The translations under genes were made by a program, and so were the position numbers. A stretch of 33,675 bases of DNA, taken from contig DATKSL010000040.1 in assembly GCA_035531675.1 (NCBI GenBank), forward strand, positions 1 through 33,675, in the 5' to 3' direction. Shown one piece after another: positions 23,776 through 31,446 of the stretch. Under the pieces are notes generated by a model. That model searched no databases and was not told where the DNA came from. It worked only from the letters and a program-made list of their open reading frames with translations. The stretch is from JAJPIG01 sp035531675. Its GTDB lineage: Bacteria > Desulfobacterota > Binatia > Binatales > Binataceae. Numbering within the stretch: position 1 is the stretch's first letter; each line of letters begins with the position of its first letter.

Positions 23776-24474
23776 CTACTGCTTGCCGGCGGCCGCTGGG
23801 GCGGCGGCCGGCGTCGCGCCTGCGGCCGCAGGCGCCCCGGCTGCTGCGCCGCCTTCGGCCGCGGCGCCCTCGGCTGCCGCTTCGGGCGCGGCCGCGGCGA
23901 CCGGCGCCTCGGCGACGGTCGGCGGCAGCACCGACACTACCGCGTAATCGCTGTCATACAGCGGCTTCACATTGCCCGGGAACTTTAGCGTCGAGATGTG
24001 GATGACGTCGTGGATGCCGAGCGGCGTCACGTCGACCTCGATGAATTGCGGAATCTCAAGCGGCGGGCACTCGACGTCGACCTCGCGCACCAGCGGCTGC
24101 AGAATCCCGCCATCGATGATACCGGCGGCGCGGCCGGTGAACTTCAGCGGCACCGACAGCCGCAGCGCCTTGCTCATGTCGACCTCGTAAAAATCGACAT
24201 GCACGATCTGGCCGGAGACCGGCGCGCGCTGGATTTCCTTCAGGATGATATGGCGCTGGTCGAGCTCCGGCGCGCTCGACTTGAGCCTGATTAGGCGCTG
24301 GCGCGAGGTGCCGGATATTCCAGCCCGCAGCGCGATCGCATCGACCGCCACCGGCATCGAATCGCCCTTGGGTCCGTACAGCACGCCCGGGATACGGCCG
24401 GCGCGCCGCAGCGCGTTGATTTGTCCCTTGGGGCGGGTTGATCTTTTTTCGCAAGCCAGTTCCGGGGTTTCCAT
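23776..24474 (-). CDS. rplY: 50S ribosomal protein L25, general stress protein Ctc type
   Basis: Binds 5S rRNA in the large subunit. The N-terminal L25 domain is recognisable (RRAGRIPGVLYGPKG, HIILKEIQRAPVSGQIVHVDFYEVD), followed by the beta-rich TL5/CTC C-terminal domain (VPLKFTGRAAGIIDGGILQPLVREVDVE, then PQFIEVDVTPLGIHDVIHIS). The last 45 or so residues are a low-complexity tail of alanine, proline, glycine and glutamate ending in GKQ, probably disordered. Length is 232 residues. It is 30 bases behind prs on the same strand, the classical prs-rplY arrangement. The pth gene that usually follows in proteobacteria is absent, with dnaE in its place. Confidence 0.95.
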   Translation of the reverse strand: METPELACEKRSTRPKGQINALRRAGRIPGVLYGPKGDSMPVAVDAIALRAGISGTSRQRLIRLKSSAPELDQRHIILKEIQRAPVSGQIVHVDFYEVDMSKALRLSVPLKFTGRAAGIIDGGILQPLVREVDVECPPLEIPQFIEVDVTPLGIHDVIHISTLKFPGNVKPLYDSDYAVVSVLPPTVAEAPVAAAAPEAAAEGAAAEGGAAAGAPAAAGATPAAAPAAAGKQ

Positions 24475-24504
24475 CGTCGCCTCGATTGCTACAGATTTGA
24501 GCGC

Positions 24505-25464
24505 TCAGTTAAAGAGCGAACTCACCGACTCTTCATTATGAATGCGGCGCACCGCTTCCGCTATAAGGCTGCCGACCGACAGCACCTTGAGCCGCGGCAG
24601 CTCGGCCTGGGCTTTGGCGCGCAGTGGGATGGTGTTGGTGGCAATCACTTCCTTCAGATTGGAACCGTTGAGCCGTTCGCAGGCCGGGTCGGAGAGTATC
24701 GGATGGGTCGCGCAGGCCAGCACCTCGACCGCCCCGGCTTCGGTGACTACCCGGGCCGCCTCGGTGATGGTGCCGGCGGTATCGATCATGTCGTCGACCA
24801 GCAGCGCGATCGAGTCGCGCACCTCGCCGACCAGTTGCATCTCGGCAACCTCGCTGGCGCGCCGGCGGCGCTTGTCGATAATCGCCAGGTTGGCGTTGAG
24901 CCGGCGCGCGAAGGCGCGGGCGCGCTCGACTCCGCCGGCGTCGGGCGAGACCACGGAGACCTTTTCGCCGTCGACGCGCTTGCGCAGATACTGGGTCAGC
25001 ACCGGCATCGCATAGAGGTTGTCGACCGGGATATTGAAGAAACCCTGAATCTGCCCGGCATGGAGATCGACCGTCAGCACCCGCGAGGCGCCGGCCGTGG
25101 TGATCAGGTCGGCGACCAGCTTGGCGCTGATCGGCACGCGCGGCGCAACCTTGCGGTCCTGGCGGCTGTAGCCGAAATAGGGGATGACCGCGGTGATACG
25201 GGCGGCTGAGGCGCGCCGCAGCGCGTCCATCAGCAGCAGCAACTCCATCAGGTTTTCATTGGGCGGCGTGCAGATCGATTGGAGCACGAAGCAATCGCCA
25301 CCGCGCACATTCTGGCGAATCTCGACCATCACCTCGCCGTCGGGAAAACGCCCGACCTCAGCCTCGCCCAGCGGGACCTGAAGAGCCTCACAGACCTCCC
25401 GCGCCAGCGCGGGATTCGAGTTGCCGGTGAAAATCTCCAGCTCGTCTTTGGCCCGATCAGACAT
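24505..25464 (-). CDS. prs: ribose-phosphate pyrophosphokinase (PRPP synthetase), housekeeping copy
   Basis: Makes PRPP from ribose-5-phosphate and ATP for nucleotide, histidine, tryptophan and NAD synthesis. The 319-residue sequence is a canonical class I enzyme: IFTGNSNPALA opening, GRFPDGEVMVEI, YFGYSRQDRKVAPRVPISAKL with the catalytic lysine/arginine loop, VDLHAGQIQGFFNIPVDNL, and the PRPP loop VDDMIDTAGTITEAA. The GGAG site ahead of the ATG is clear. It lies between tRNA-Gln and rplY, as in many gamma- and deltaproteobacteria. A second, more divergent copy lies 457 bases upstream, beyond the tRNA gene. Confidence 0.96.
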   Translation of the reverse strand: MSDRAKDELEIFTGNSNPALAREVCEALQVPLGEAEVGRFPDGEVMVEIRQNVRGGDCFVLQSICTPPNENLMELLLLMDALRRASAARITAVIPYFGYSRQDRKVAPRVPISAKLVADLITTAGASRVLTVDLHAGQIQGFFNIPVDNLYAMPVLTQYLRKRVDGEKVSVVSPDAGGVERARAFARRLNANLAIIDKRRRRASEVAEMQLVGEVRDSIALLVDDMIDTAGTITEAARVVTEAGAVEVLACATHPILSDPACERLNGSNLKEVIATNTIPLRAKAQAELPRLKVLSVGSLIAEAVRRIHNEESVSSLFN

Positions 25465-25553
25465 CCGTTTTTTCTCCGCGGGCTAAATGCCGCTCCATCG
25501 CAAAAACTCCTGCCGAGTTGCCGCTATGCCGTGCCGGTCCGCCGCAAGGATGA

Positions 25554-25629
25554 TGGCTGGGCGGGAAGGATTCGAACCTTCGAATGCCAGGTCCAAAGCC
25601 TGGTGCCTTACCAGCTTGGCGACCGCCCA
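25554..25629 (-). tRNA. tRNA-Gln (anticodon UUG)
   Basis: The minus strand folds into a full cloverleaf. The acceptor is TGGGCGG pairing with CCGCCCA, with discriminator G and an encoded CCA at 25554-25556. The D arm is GCC/GGC, and the anticodon stem CCAGG/CCTGG closes a 7-base loop CTTTGGA with anticodon TTG. The T arm is GAAGG/CCTTC around TTCGAAT. The U1-A72 pair is typical of glutamine tRNAs. It stands upstream of prs, the usual proteobacterial position, but ispE is about 5 kb away instead of adjacent. Confidence 0.96.
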
Positions 25630-25920
25630 GTGCGAGCCACAGCCAAGCTCCCTCTGGTGACTCCTGCCGTAGGCTACCTGAAAACCACCGCCCCCGCATG
25701 TGCGGCGGATTCGCGTATCGTGAGGCGCTAGATTCCCCCCGGATGCTCAAGAGCCGGTCCGTGCGCTCGGCCTTCGCTTTATTCCGAGCAGCCCGGCGCC
25801 ATCGGCCACGGAAACACCGGCCGATGTTATTGTGAGCTATTCTGGAGTGCAATGAGCGCGAAAATATTCAGCAAAATCAACGACTTTTCCGCCAGGATTG
25901 CGGTGGCCGAAGGTCGAACC
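25630..25920. other. spacer between tRNA-Gln and the second prs gene
   Basis: No convincing gene. An 8-bp hairpin pairs 25800-25807 with 25819-25826 (CATCGGCC/GGCCGATG) and is followed by TTATTGT on the plus strand. A 27-codon plus-strand frame (25852-25935, MSAKIFSKINDF...) has a GGAG site 6 bases upstream but overlaps the end of the opposing prs-like gene. I would not annotate it without expression data. The region should also hold the tRNA promoter on the minus strand, which I could not pin down. Confidence 0.4.
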
Positions 25921-26859
25921 CTAGCGATGGCTTAACAGTTCGGTCATTGATTCGCCGATATTCAGGCGGGTGATGGTCTCGGCCAGCATCGCGGCGAGGC
26001 TCACCACCTGCAGCGGGAGCAAACCGTGAGCGGGCGTGGGCAGGCTATCGCTCACCACCATTCGTTTCAGCGGCAGGGCGGACAACCGCTCGATCGCCGG
26101 GCCGACCAGCAACGCGTGGGTGGCGACGACCGTGATTTCAGGGACGCATCCGGCGGCGATCAGCGCACGCGCGGCGGCCTCGATCGTGCCGCCGGTCGAG
26201 ATCATGTCGTCGATAATTATCGGCCGGCGTCCGGCGACCTCGCCGACGATACCGTGCACGGTTACTTCCTCGCCGCTCAGGCGGATCTTGTGCGCCACTG
26301 CGAGCGGACGGCGTAGCAAGCCGGCGTAGCGTTCGGCCAGTTTAACCGCGCCCAGGTCGGGCGAGACGATTACGCTGCGGTCGGTGACCAACTCGTCGAT
26401 CGCATTTGCCAGCAGCGAGGTGGCGCTCAGATGCTCGGGCGGCATGCTGAAGAACCCTTCCAGAGAGACGGTGTGAAGATCGACCGCGACGATACGCTCG
26501 AAGGCGACAACTGCCAGCAGATCCGCGACCAGCCGTCCGCCGACCGCCTCGCGCCCATTCGCCCGGCGATCCTGGCGCGCATAGCCGAAGTACGGAACTA
26601 CGCCGGTAAGACGGGCCGCACCTGCCCGCCGGCAGGCGTCGGCAAGGAACAGCAATTCCATCAGGTGACGGTCCACCGGCGGACCGGTCGGCTGCACGAT
26701 GTAGACATCGCCGCCGCGGACGCTCTCCTCGATTTCCGCATGCAGTTCGCTGTCGGGAAAACGGCTCAGCGCCGAGCGGCAGACCCGCGTGCCGAGTCGC
26801 TCGGCGATCGCCTCGGCCAGCGCAGGATTTCCAGAGCCGGCTACAACCATCAGGTTCAT
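25921..26859 (-). CDS. second, divergent ribose-phosphate pyrophosphokinase
   Basis: A 312-residue PRPP synthetase paralogue. It retains the overall plan: VVAGSGNPALAEAIAERLG, SRFPDSELHAEI, VVPYFGYARQDRR with the catalytic loop, and the PRPP loop IDDMISTGGTIEAAARA. It differs from the neighbouring housekeeping copy at otherwise constant places, for example VDLHTVSLEGFF instead of VDLHAGQIQGFF, and HKIRLSGEEVTVHGIVGEVAGR in the C-terminal half. This subtype is the one I associate with clusters containing thymidine/AMP-phosphorylase-like enzymes. The start at 26859 lies 10 bases after the TraR/DksA-like gene; the open frame extends back into that gene. It probably makes PRPP, or runs in reverse, for a salvage or stress route. 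Allosteric control may be lost. Confidence 0.85.
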   Translation of the reverse strand: MNLMVVAGSGNPALAEAIAERLGTRVCRSALSRFPDSELHAEIEESVRGGDVYIVQPTGPPVDRHLMELLFLADACRRAGAARLTGVVPYFGYARQDRRANGREAVGGRLVADLLAVVAFERIVAVDLHTVSLEGFFSMPPEHLSATSLLANAIDELVTDRSVIVSPDLGAVKLAERYAGLLRRPLAVAHKIRLSGEEVTVHGIVGEVAGRRPIIIDDMISTGGTIEAAARALIAAGCVPEITVVATHALLVGPAIERLSALPLKRMVVSDSLPTPAHGLLPLQVVSLAAMLAETITRLNIGESMTELLSHR

Positions 26860-26869
26860 ATCAATCCGC

Positions 26870-27457
26870 TCAACCGCTGCGCTTCTTGTGCGGACCGGCG
26901 CTTTTTTTCCGCCGCGCCGGAGCCGGTGCTTTTGGTTCTTCGGGTCCGAAAGGACGTTCAAAGCGGACGCTCATCTCTTCTTCCGGCCCGGTGCTGCGGT
27001 ATTCGCGTTCCGCCGGCTCCGCCATTTCCTCGGGCGGCGTCCACTGCCGATCGTAAGGTGCGATACTCGTGCCCGCGCCCCAATCCCGCTCTGTGCGATT
27101 ACGCCTCTTTTGACAATCGACACAGTACGGCGCCAGCGGCAGCGCCATCAGGCGCTCGATTGGAATGGGCCCGTGGCATCCGAGGCAGATGCCGTAGCGG
27201 CCCGCATCGAGCCGCGAGAGCGCCTCGTCCACGAACCGCAGTTTTTCTTCCTGGCGTGCGATCAAGCCGGCGTGCATCTCGATATCGGCGGTCGAACGCG
27301 CCATGTCCATCTCGTCCGCCGGCGGCGGCTCGGCCTCCTGCTCCTGATCGCGTCGCAGCTCTTTGACTCTCTGGTAGGTCTCGTCGCGCAGCCGTACCAG
27401 CATATTTCTCAACATATTGTGGCGCTCGGCATCGGCGCTCATTCGATGGTCTGTCAC
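26870..27457 (-). CDS. TraR/DksA-type zinc-finger protein
   Basis: A 195-residue protein with a helical N-terminal half (likely coiled coil, about 8-85) and a C4 zinc finger, C91/C94 and C112/C115, in YGICLGCHGPIPIERL...YCVDCQKRR, the design of DksA and TraR. DksA reaches into the RNA polymerase secondary channel and helps ppGpp redirect transcription. Unlike DksA it has a long polar, proline- and charge-rich tail after the finger (about 120-195) ending in lysines, probably disordered. The start is a GTG at 27457 behind AGGAGG at good spacing. It lies 19 bases after the hydrolase-phosphoribosyltransferase gene and 10 before the prs paralogue, so the three form one operon. It may be a dedicated regulator of this module. 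Confidence 0.82.
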   Translation of the reverse strand: MTDHRMSADAERHNMLRNMLVRLRDETYQRVKELRRDQEQEAEPPPADEMDMARSTADIEMHAGLIARQEEKLRFVDEALSRLDAGRYGICLGCHGPIPIERLMALPLAPYCVDCQKRRNRTERDWGAGTSIAPYDRQWTPPEEMAEPAEREYRSTGPEEEMSVRFERPFGPEEPKAPAPARRKKSAGPHKKRSG

Positions 27458-27476
27458 GTTTGATCCTCCTGGCTCG

Positions 27477-28802
27477 CTACGCTTGCGGAGGCGATGCAGC
27501 GGGTCGTCCACTCTGCAAGATTGCTTTCACTTCGTCGTCGCTGACCTGATGGAAGTCGCGGTAGAATTGACCGACTGCGTAAAACTCGGCGGGCGTTTCG
27601 AGGCAAACGATTTCATCGGCCTCGCCGCGCAATGCCTCGATAATTTCGGGCGGTGCGACCGGCACCGCCAGGATCAGCCGGGCGGGCTGCTGACGCCGGA
27701 TGCCACGCAGTGCGGCTCTGATCGATGAGCCGGTGGCGATGCCGTCATCGACCACGATCACGGTCCTGCCGGCCAGCGGAACTTTGGCGCGGTCGCCTCG
27801 ATACGCCGCCTCGCGCCGCTTGACCTCTTTCAATTGTAATTCGATTTCACCTTCGATATAGGAGCGCGGCACAGCGAGGTGAGCGATAATGTCCTGGTTG
27901 AAGATGGCGCGCGGATGATCGCCGTCGACCACCGCGCCAATTCCCAACTCGGGCTCGCCCGGAGCCCCGAGCTTGCGCACCACGATCACATCGAGCGCCG
28001 CGTCCAAGGCGTCGGCAATCTCTTTGGCGACCGGCAAACCGCCGCGCGCCAGGCCAAGCACGACTGCCTTGCCGGCCGCCGCGTGAGCTTGCAGCCGTTG
28101 CGCAAGCCTCCGGCCGGCCGCTTCGCGGGTCGCATAGACGATCGGCTCGGCACGCATCGCCACGCTGCGTCCCGACGCCGTCAGGTGGCGAGTGAACCAA
28201 TCGATCGCAAGCGCGGCGACCTGCTCGAGCGTGCCCGGCTCCTCAAACAGATGGGTCGCGCCCGCAACGATCTTGAGCGACTTTTCGCAGCGCAGAACGC
28301 GATAAGCTTTCTCGTTGAGCTCGATAACGCCGTAATCATTGCCGCCGACGATCAGCAAGGTCGGCGAAGCGACTTCGGCCAGATGACGAATCGCGAGATC
28401 CGGCCGACCGCCGCGCGAGACCACCGCGCGAATCGCGCGATCCTGCGACGCCGCGACCAGGGCCGCGGCCGCGCCGGTGCTGGCGCCGAAGTATCCCAGC
28501 GGAAGGTCCCCGGTTTCGCTGGCGGCTCTTAACCAGCGTGTCGCGTCCGCCAGGCGATGGGCCAGGAAGTCGATATCGAAGACATTCTCGCGCTCGGCCG
28601 CCTCGTCCTCGGTGAGCAGATCGAACAGCAGCGTGCCGAGCCCCGCCTCGCGCAGCGCTTCGGCCACGACTCGATTACGCGGGCTGAGTCGGCTGCTGCC
28701 GCTGCCGTGAGCGAACAGGACCACTCCCACCGCGCGCTCAGGAATCGACAACTCACCTTCCAGGCGGATCGAATCGGAAGGTATCACGACCTGCTGGCCC
28801 AT
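27477..28802 (-). CDS. alpha/beta hydrolase fused to a phosphoribosyltransferase
   Basis: A 441-residue two-domain protein. Residues 1-205 form a dienelactone-hydrolase-like fold with oxyanion-region HGSGSSRLSPRN, nucleophile S108 in GASTG, acid D156 (VGGNDYG) and base H184 (GATHLFEEPG). Residues 220-430 form a type I phosphoribosyltransferase-like domain with ARGGLPVAKEIA, VVRKLGAPGEPELGIGAV and the PRPP-binding loop VIVVDDGIATGSSIRAA (348-364). The same pairing is known in single proteins such as Rv0571c of Mycobacterium tuberculosis, whose substrates are unresolved. A GGAG site precedes the ATG. It is the first gene of the minus-strand operon with the zinc-finger protein and the prs paralogue, which fits PRPP use. 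Confidence 0.85.
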   Translation of the reverse strand: MGQQVVIPSDSIRLEGELSIPERAVGVVLFAHGSGSSRLSPRNRVVAEALREAGLGTLLFDLLTEDEAAERENVFDIDFLAHRLADATRWLRAASETGDLPLGYFGASTGAAAALVAASQDRAIRAVVSRGGRPDLAIRHLAEVASPTLLIVGGNDYGVIELNEKAYRVLRCEKSLKIVAGATHLFEEPGTLEQVAALAIDWFTRHLTASGRSVAMRAEPIVYATREAAGRRLAQRLQAHAAAGKAVVLGLARGGLPVAKEIADALDAALDVIVVRKLGAPGEPELGIGAVVDGDHPRAIFNQDIIAHLAVPRSYIEGEIELQLKEVKRREAAYRGDRAKVPLAGRTVIVVDDGIATGSSIRAALRGIRRQQPARLILAVPVAPPEIIEALRGEADEIVCLETPAEFYAVGQFYRDFHQVSDDEVKAILQSGRPAASPPQA

Positions 28803-29050
28803 AGGATCTCCGAGCTTATTTTCGACGCATAAGACGTGCCGTCTATTCAGGGCTTGAAAGGTCAGCGTTTACCCGGACGTTTAGCCGGATGCGGGCAACG
28901 GGACCATCGATCTGTTTCCAATGGAGCCAGCTCGACCTTGGGGAGCAGCGGGTTATGTTTTCAGGGGCAGCTTTACGGAGCGCAAAGTGGCGATAATATC
29001 TCTGTGGGAACAGTTCGCCCGGCCAGCAGGCCAGGGTTAAGGAGCGGTCA
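28803..29050. promoter_or_regulatory. divergent intergenic region of the nucleotide module
   Basis: This 248-base gap separates the minus-strand fusion gene from the plus-strand phosphorylase and should carry promoters for both. The stretch GATAATATCTCTG (about 28992-29004) on the plus strand is AT-rich enough to hold a -10 element. I could not match a -35 or a known stress-sigma box with confidence. AAGGAG at 29039-29044 is the ribosome binding site for the phosphorylase. Confidence 0.3.
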
Positions 29051-30556
29051 TTGTTCAGACTAAGGCATCTACCGATCGACACGTTGCGCGAGCACGTGAT
29101 CATGATTCACGAGCAGACCGTGCACAGCGGCGATCTCGGTTTCAATCCGCTTGATCGGGTATTGATCCGCGGCGTCGATTCCAAGTCGGGCAAGAGCCGC
29201 GAGATCGTGGGAGTGTTGAACTTTTGCCGCGGCGCGCTGCTCGAGACCGACGAGATCGGACTTTCCGACGAGGCCTTTCGCGACCTCGGCCTGGCCGAGA
29301 GCGCACCGGTGAGCGCCAGCCTGGCGGTCGCCCCACATAGCGTCGACCTGGTGCGCGGCAAGCTCGGTGGCCGGCGGCTCGAACGTGCCGAATTCAACGC
29401 GATCCTGGCCGACGTCGCGACGCGGCGCTACTCGCGCGTCGAGTTGGCGATGTTCGTGTTCGCCTGCTCGCTGAAGCGACTCGACCTCGCGGAATTGGTC
29501 GATTACACGCTGGCGATGATCGAGACCGGCGAACAGTTGAGCTTCGGCGCCGGCCCGGTGGTCGACAAGCATTGTATCGGCGGGATTCCCGGCAATCGCA
29601 CCACGATGATCGTCGTGCCGATCCTCGCCGCGCTGGGGTTGACGATGCCGAAAACCTCGTCCCGCGCGATCACTTCTTCAGCCGGAACGGCCGATACGAT
29701 GAGCGTGCTGGCCGATGTCTCGTTGTCGGCCGATCGCATCATGGAGGTGGTGAAAAAGACCGGCGCCTGTATCGTCTGGGGCGGCGCGCTGGAGTTGGCG
29801 CCGGCCGATGATGTGCTGATCACGGTCGAGCGGCCGATGGAGCTGGATACCGAGGCGCAGATGGTCGCATCGATACTGGCGAAGAAAAAAAGCGTCGGCG
29901 CGACCCACGCCTTGATCGATATTCCCGTCGGCAGCTCCGCCAAGGTGCGCACCTACGCGGCGGCCGAGGAACTGGGCGTGCTGTTTCGCGCGGTGGCGAC
30001 CCGGATCGGTTTGCGCGTCGAGGTCTGTATGACCGAGGCGCGCGGTCCGGTCGGGCGCGGGATCGGGCCGCGGCTCGAAGCCTTGGACGTGCTGGCGGTG
30101 TTGCGCGGCGACGGCGAGGCGCCCCGGGATCTGCGCGAGAAGTCGCTCTATCTGGCGTCGAGGATTCTCGAGATGAGCGGCGCGGTGGCGTCCGGCGCCG
30201 GCTACCGCGAAGCCCGGCGGATGCTTGATTCGGGCGCGGCGCTGAACAAGTTCAACGAAATTGTAACCGCTCAGGGCGCGCGCGAGTTGCCGCCGCAAGC
30301 GCGCTTGCGCCAGACCGTCACCTCCAACGCCGACGGCCGCATCCGCGAGATCGATTGCTGGGAAATCACGCGCGTGGCGAAACGAGCCGGCGCTCCCGCC
30401 AACCCCGCGGCCGGGGTCAGGATGCTCCGCACCACCGGCGACGTGGTCGCCGCCGGCGACCCGCTGTTCGAGATTCACGCCTCCAGCGAGAGCCAGCTCG
30501 AGGAGGCCCGCTCCTATGCGGAGGCTCACCGGGAGATGATTCGCTTCGGTTTCTGA
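29051..30556 (+). CDS. AMP phosphorylase / thymidine phosphorylase family enzyme
   Basis: A 501-residue member of the pyrimidine-nucleoside phosphorylase superfamily, in the long branch that includes archaeal AMP phosphorylase. It has an N-terminal extension of about 90 residues (RVLIRGVDSKSGKSREIVGVLNF) before the phosphorylase core. The core carries VDKHCIGGIPGNRTTMIVVPILAALG for phosphate and ribose binding, TSSRAITSSAGTADTMSVL, and a late PQARLRQTVTSNADG stretch. Archaeal AMP phosphorylase releases the base from a nucleoside monophosphate, giving ribose-1,5-bisphosphate. Plain thymidine phosphorylases are about 440 residues and lack the extension. The start is a TTG with AAGGAG 6 bases away. 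It diverges from the PRPP operon and ends 2 bases before the end of ispE. Substrate is inferred. Confidence 0.82.
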   Translation: MFRLRHLPIDTLREHVIMIHEQTVHSGDLGFNPLDRVLIRGVDSKSGKSREIVGVLNFCRGALLETDEIGLSDEAFRDLGLAESAPVSASLAVAPHSVDLVRGKLGGRRLERAEFNAILADVATRRYSRVELAMFVFACSLKRLDLAELVDYTLAMIETGEQLSFGAGPVVDKHCIGGIPGNRTTMIVVPILAALGLTMPKTSSRAITSSAGTADTMSVLADVSLSADRIMEVVKKTGACIVWGGALELAPADDVLITVERPMELDTEAQMVASILAKKKSVGATHALIDIPVGSSAKVRTYAAAEELGVLFRAVATRIGLRVEVCMTEARGPVGRGIGPRLEALDVLAVLRGDGEAPRDLREKSLYLASRILEMSGAVASGAGYREARRMLDSGAALNKFNEIVTAQGARELPPQARLRQTVTSNADGRIREIDCWEITRVAKRAGAPANPAAGVRMLRTTGDVVAAGDPLFEIHASSESQLEEARSYAEAHREMIRFGF

Positions 30557-30558
30557 TG

Positions 30559-31434
30559 CTACAGCTCGGCCAGCGCCGCCACGGTATGGACCGCGAATAC
30601 CAGCGCGGCGGGGTCCCGGCGGCGCACTAAATCGGCTCCGCGCCCGGCGTCGGTGGCGCTGTCGAAAATGCCGAACACGGCGCCCCCGCTGCCGCTCATG
30701 GCGACCGCGCGCGATCCACTATTTTGAAGTATCGCTTTAAGTCTGGGGATTTCCGGGTGGCGCGCTGCGGCCACCGCTTCCAGGTCGTTGACCAGTAGCG
30801 CCTGCGACAGTTGTCCGGCGCCCAACGCGTCCAGCGCGCCGGCGTCGCTGGCGCCACTCCAGTGGGCGCGCTGGAGCGCCCGGAAAATTGCGGCGGTTGC
30901 GACCTCGACCGGCGGCACCGCGATCACCAGGTCGATTCGCGGCAGATGATCGAGCGGCATGACCCGTTCGCCGATGCCCGCAATCCGCGCCGGCCGGGGA
31001 TCGATGAAAAACGGCACGTCGGCGCCGATGCCGACCGCCAGCTTGAGCAGCCGCTCGCGATGGTCGATGCGGAACAGCGCCGCCATCGCACGAATCACCG
31101 CCGCCGCATCGCTCGATCCGCCGCCCAGGCCCGCGCCGGCAGGAATCCGCTTGCGCAGTTCGATGGACACCTCGCCGCCTAGTCCGAACTCCTCCAAAAA
31201 GCCGCGCGCGGCGCGGACCGCCAGGTTGCGATCGTCAGTCGGAATCCCCGGCCGGTCGCAGCGGATCGCCACCGCGCGCCAGGCCGACGGGCGCAGCTCG
31301 ATCGCCAGATCGTCGTAGAGCGAAACCGGGACCAGAATCGAATCGAGTTCGTGGTAGCCGTCGGCGCGCCGCCCGACGACCCGCAGATAGAGATTGACCT
31401 TGGCGGGCGCCTTCTCGCTGACGATCTTGACCAT
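30559..31434 (-). CDS. ispE: 4-diphosphocytidyl-2-C-methyl-D-erythritol kinase
   Basis: GHMP kinase of the non-mevalonate isoprenoid route; it phosphorylates CDP-methylerythritol. Family marks are APAKVNLYLRVVGRRADGYHELDSI at the N-terminus, the ATP loop IPAGAGLGGGSSDAAAV near residues 98-114, and MSGSGGAVFGIF near the C-terminus. Its 291 residues are normal. In many proteobacteria ispE directly precedes tRNA-Gln and prs; here about 5 kb of nucleotide-metabolism genes separates them. The small membrane-protein gene lies 12 bases upstream on the same strand. Its stop nearly abuts that of the convergent phosphorylase, so there is no room for a terminator between them. Confidence 0.95.
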   Translation of the reverse strand: MVKIVSEKAPAKVNLYLRVVGRRADGYHELDSILVPVSLYDDLAIELRPSAWRAVAIRCDRPGIPTDDRNLAVRAARGFLEEFGLGGEVSIELRKRIPAGAGLGGGSSDAAAVIRAMAALFRIDHRERLLKLAVGIGADVPFFIDPRPARIAGIGERVMPLDHLPRIDLVIAVPPVEVATAAIFRALQRAHWSGASDAGALDALGAGQLSQALLVNDLEAVAAARHPEIPRLKAILQNSGSRAVAMSGSGGAVFGIFDSATDAGRGADLVRRRDPAALVFAVHTVAALAEL

Positions 31435-31446
31435 CGCCGCCCGGCG

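Noticed and set aside
25852..25935. 27-codon plus-strand frame with a GGAG site
   Set aside because: It overlaps the end of the opposing prs-like gene, resembles no known peptide and could arise by chance.
25554..30556. Genomic island integrated at tRNA-Gln
   Set aside because: The nucleotide module lies at the 5' side of the tRNA, there is no integrase, and I saw no repeat of the tRNA 3' end.
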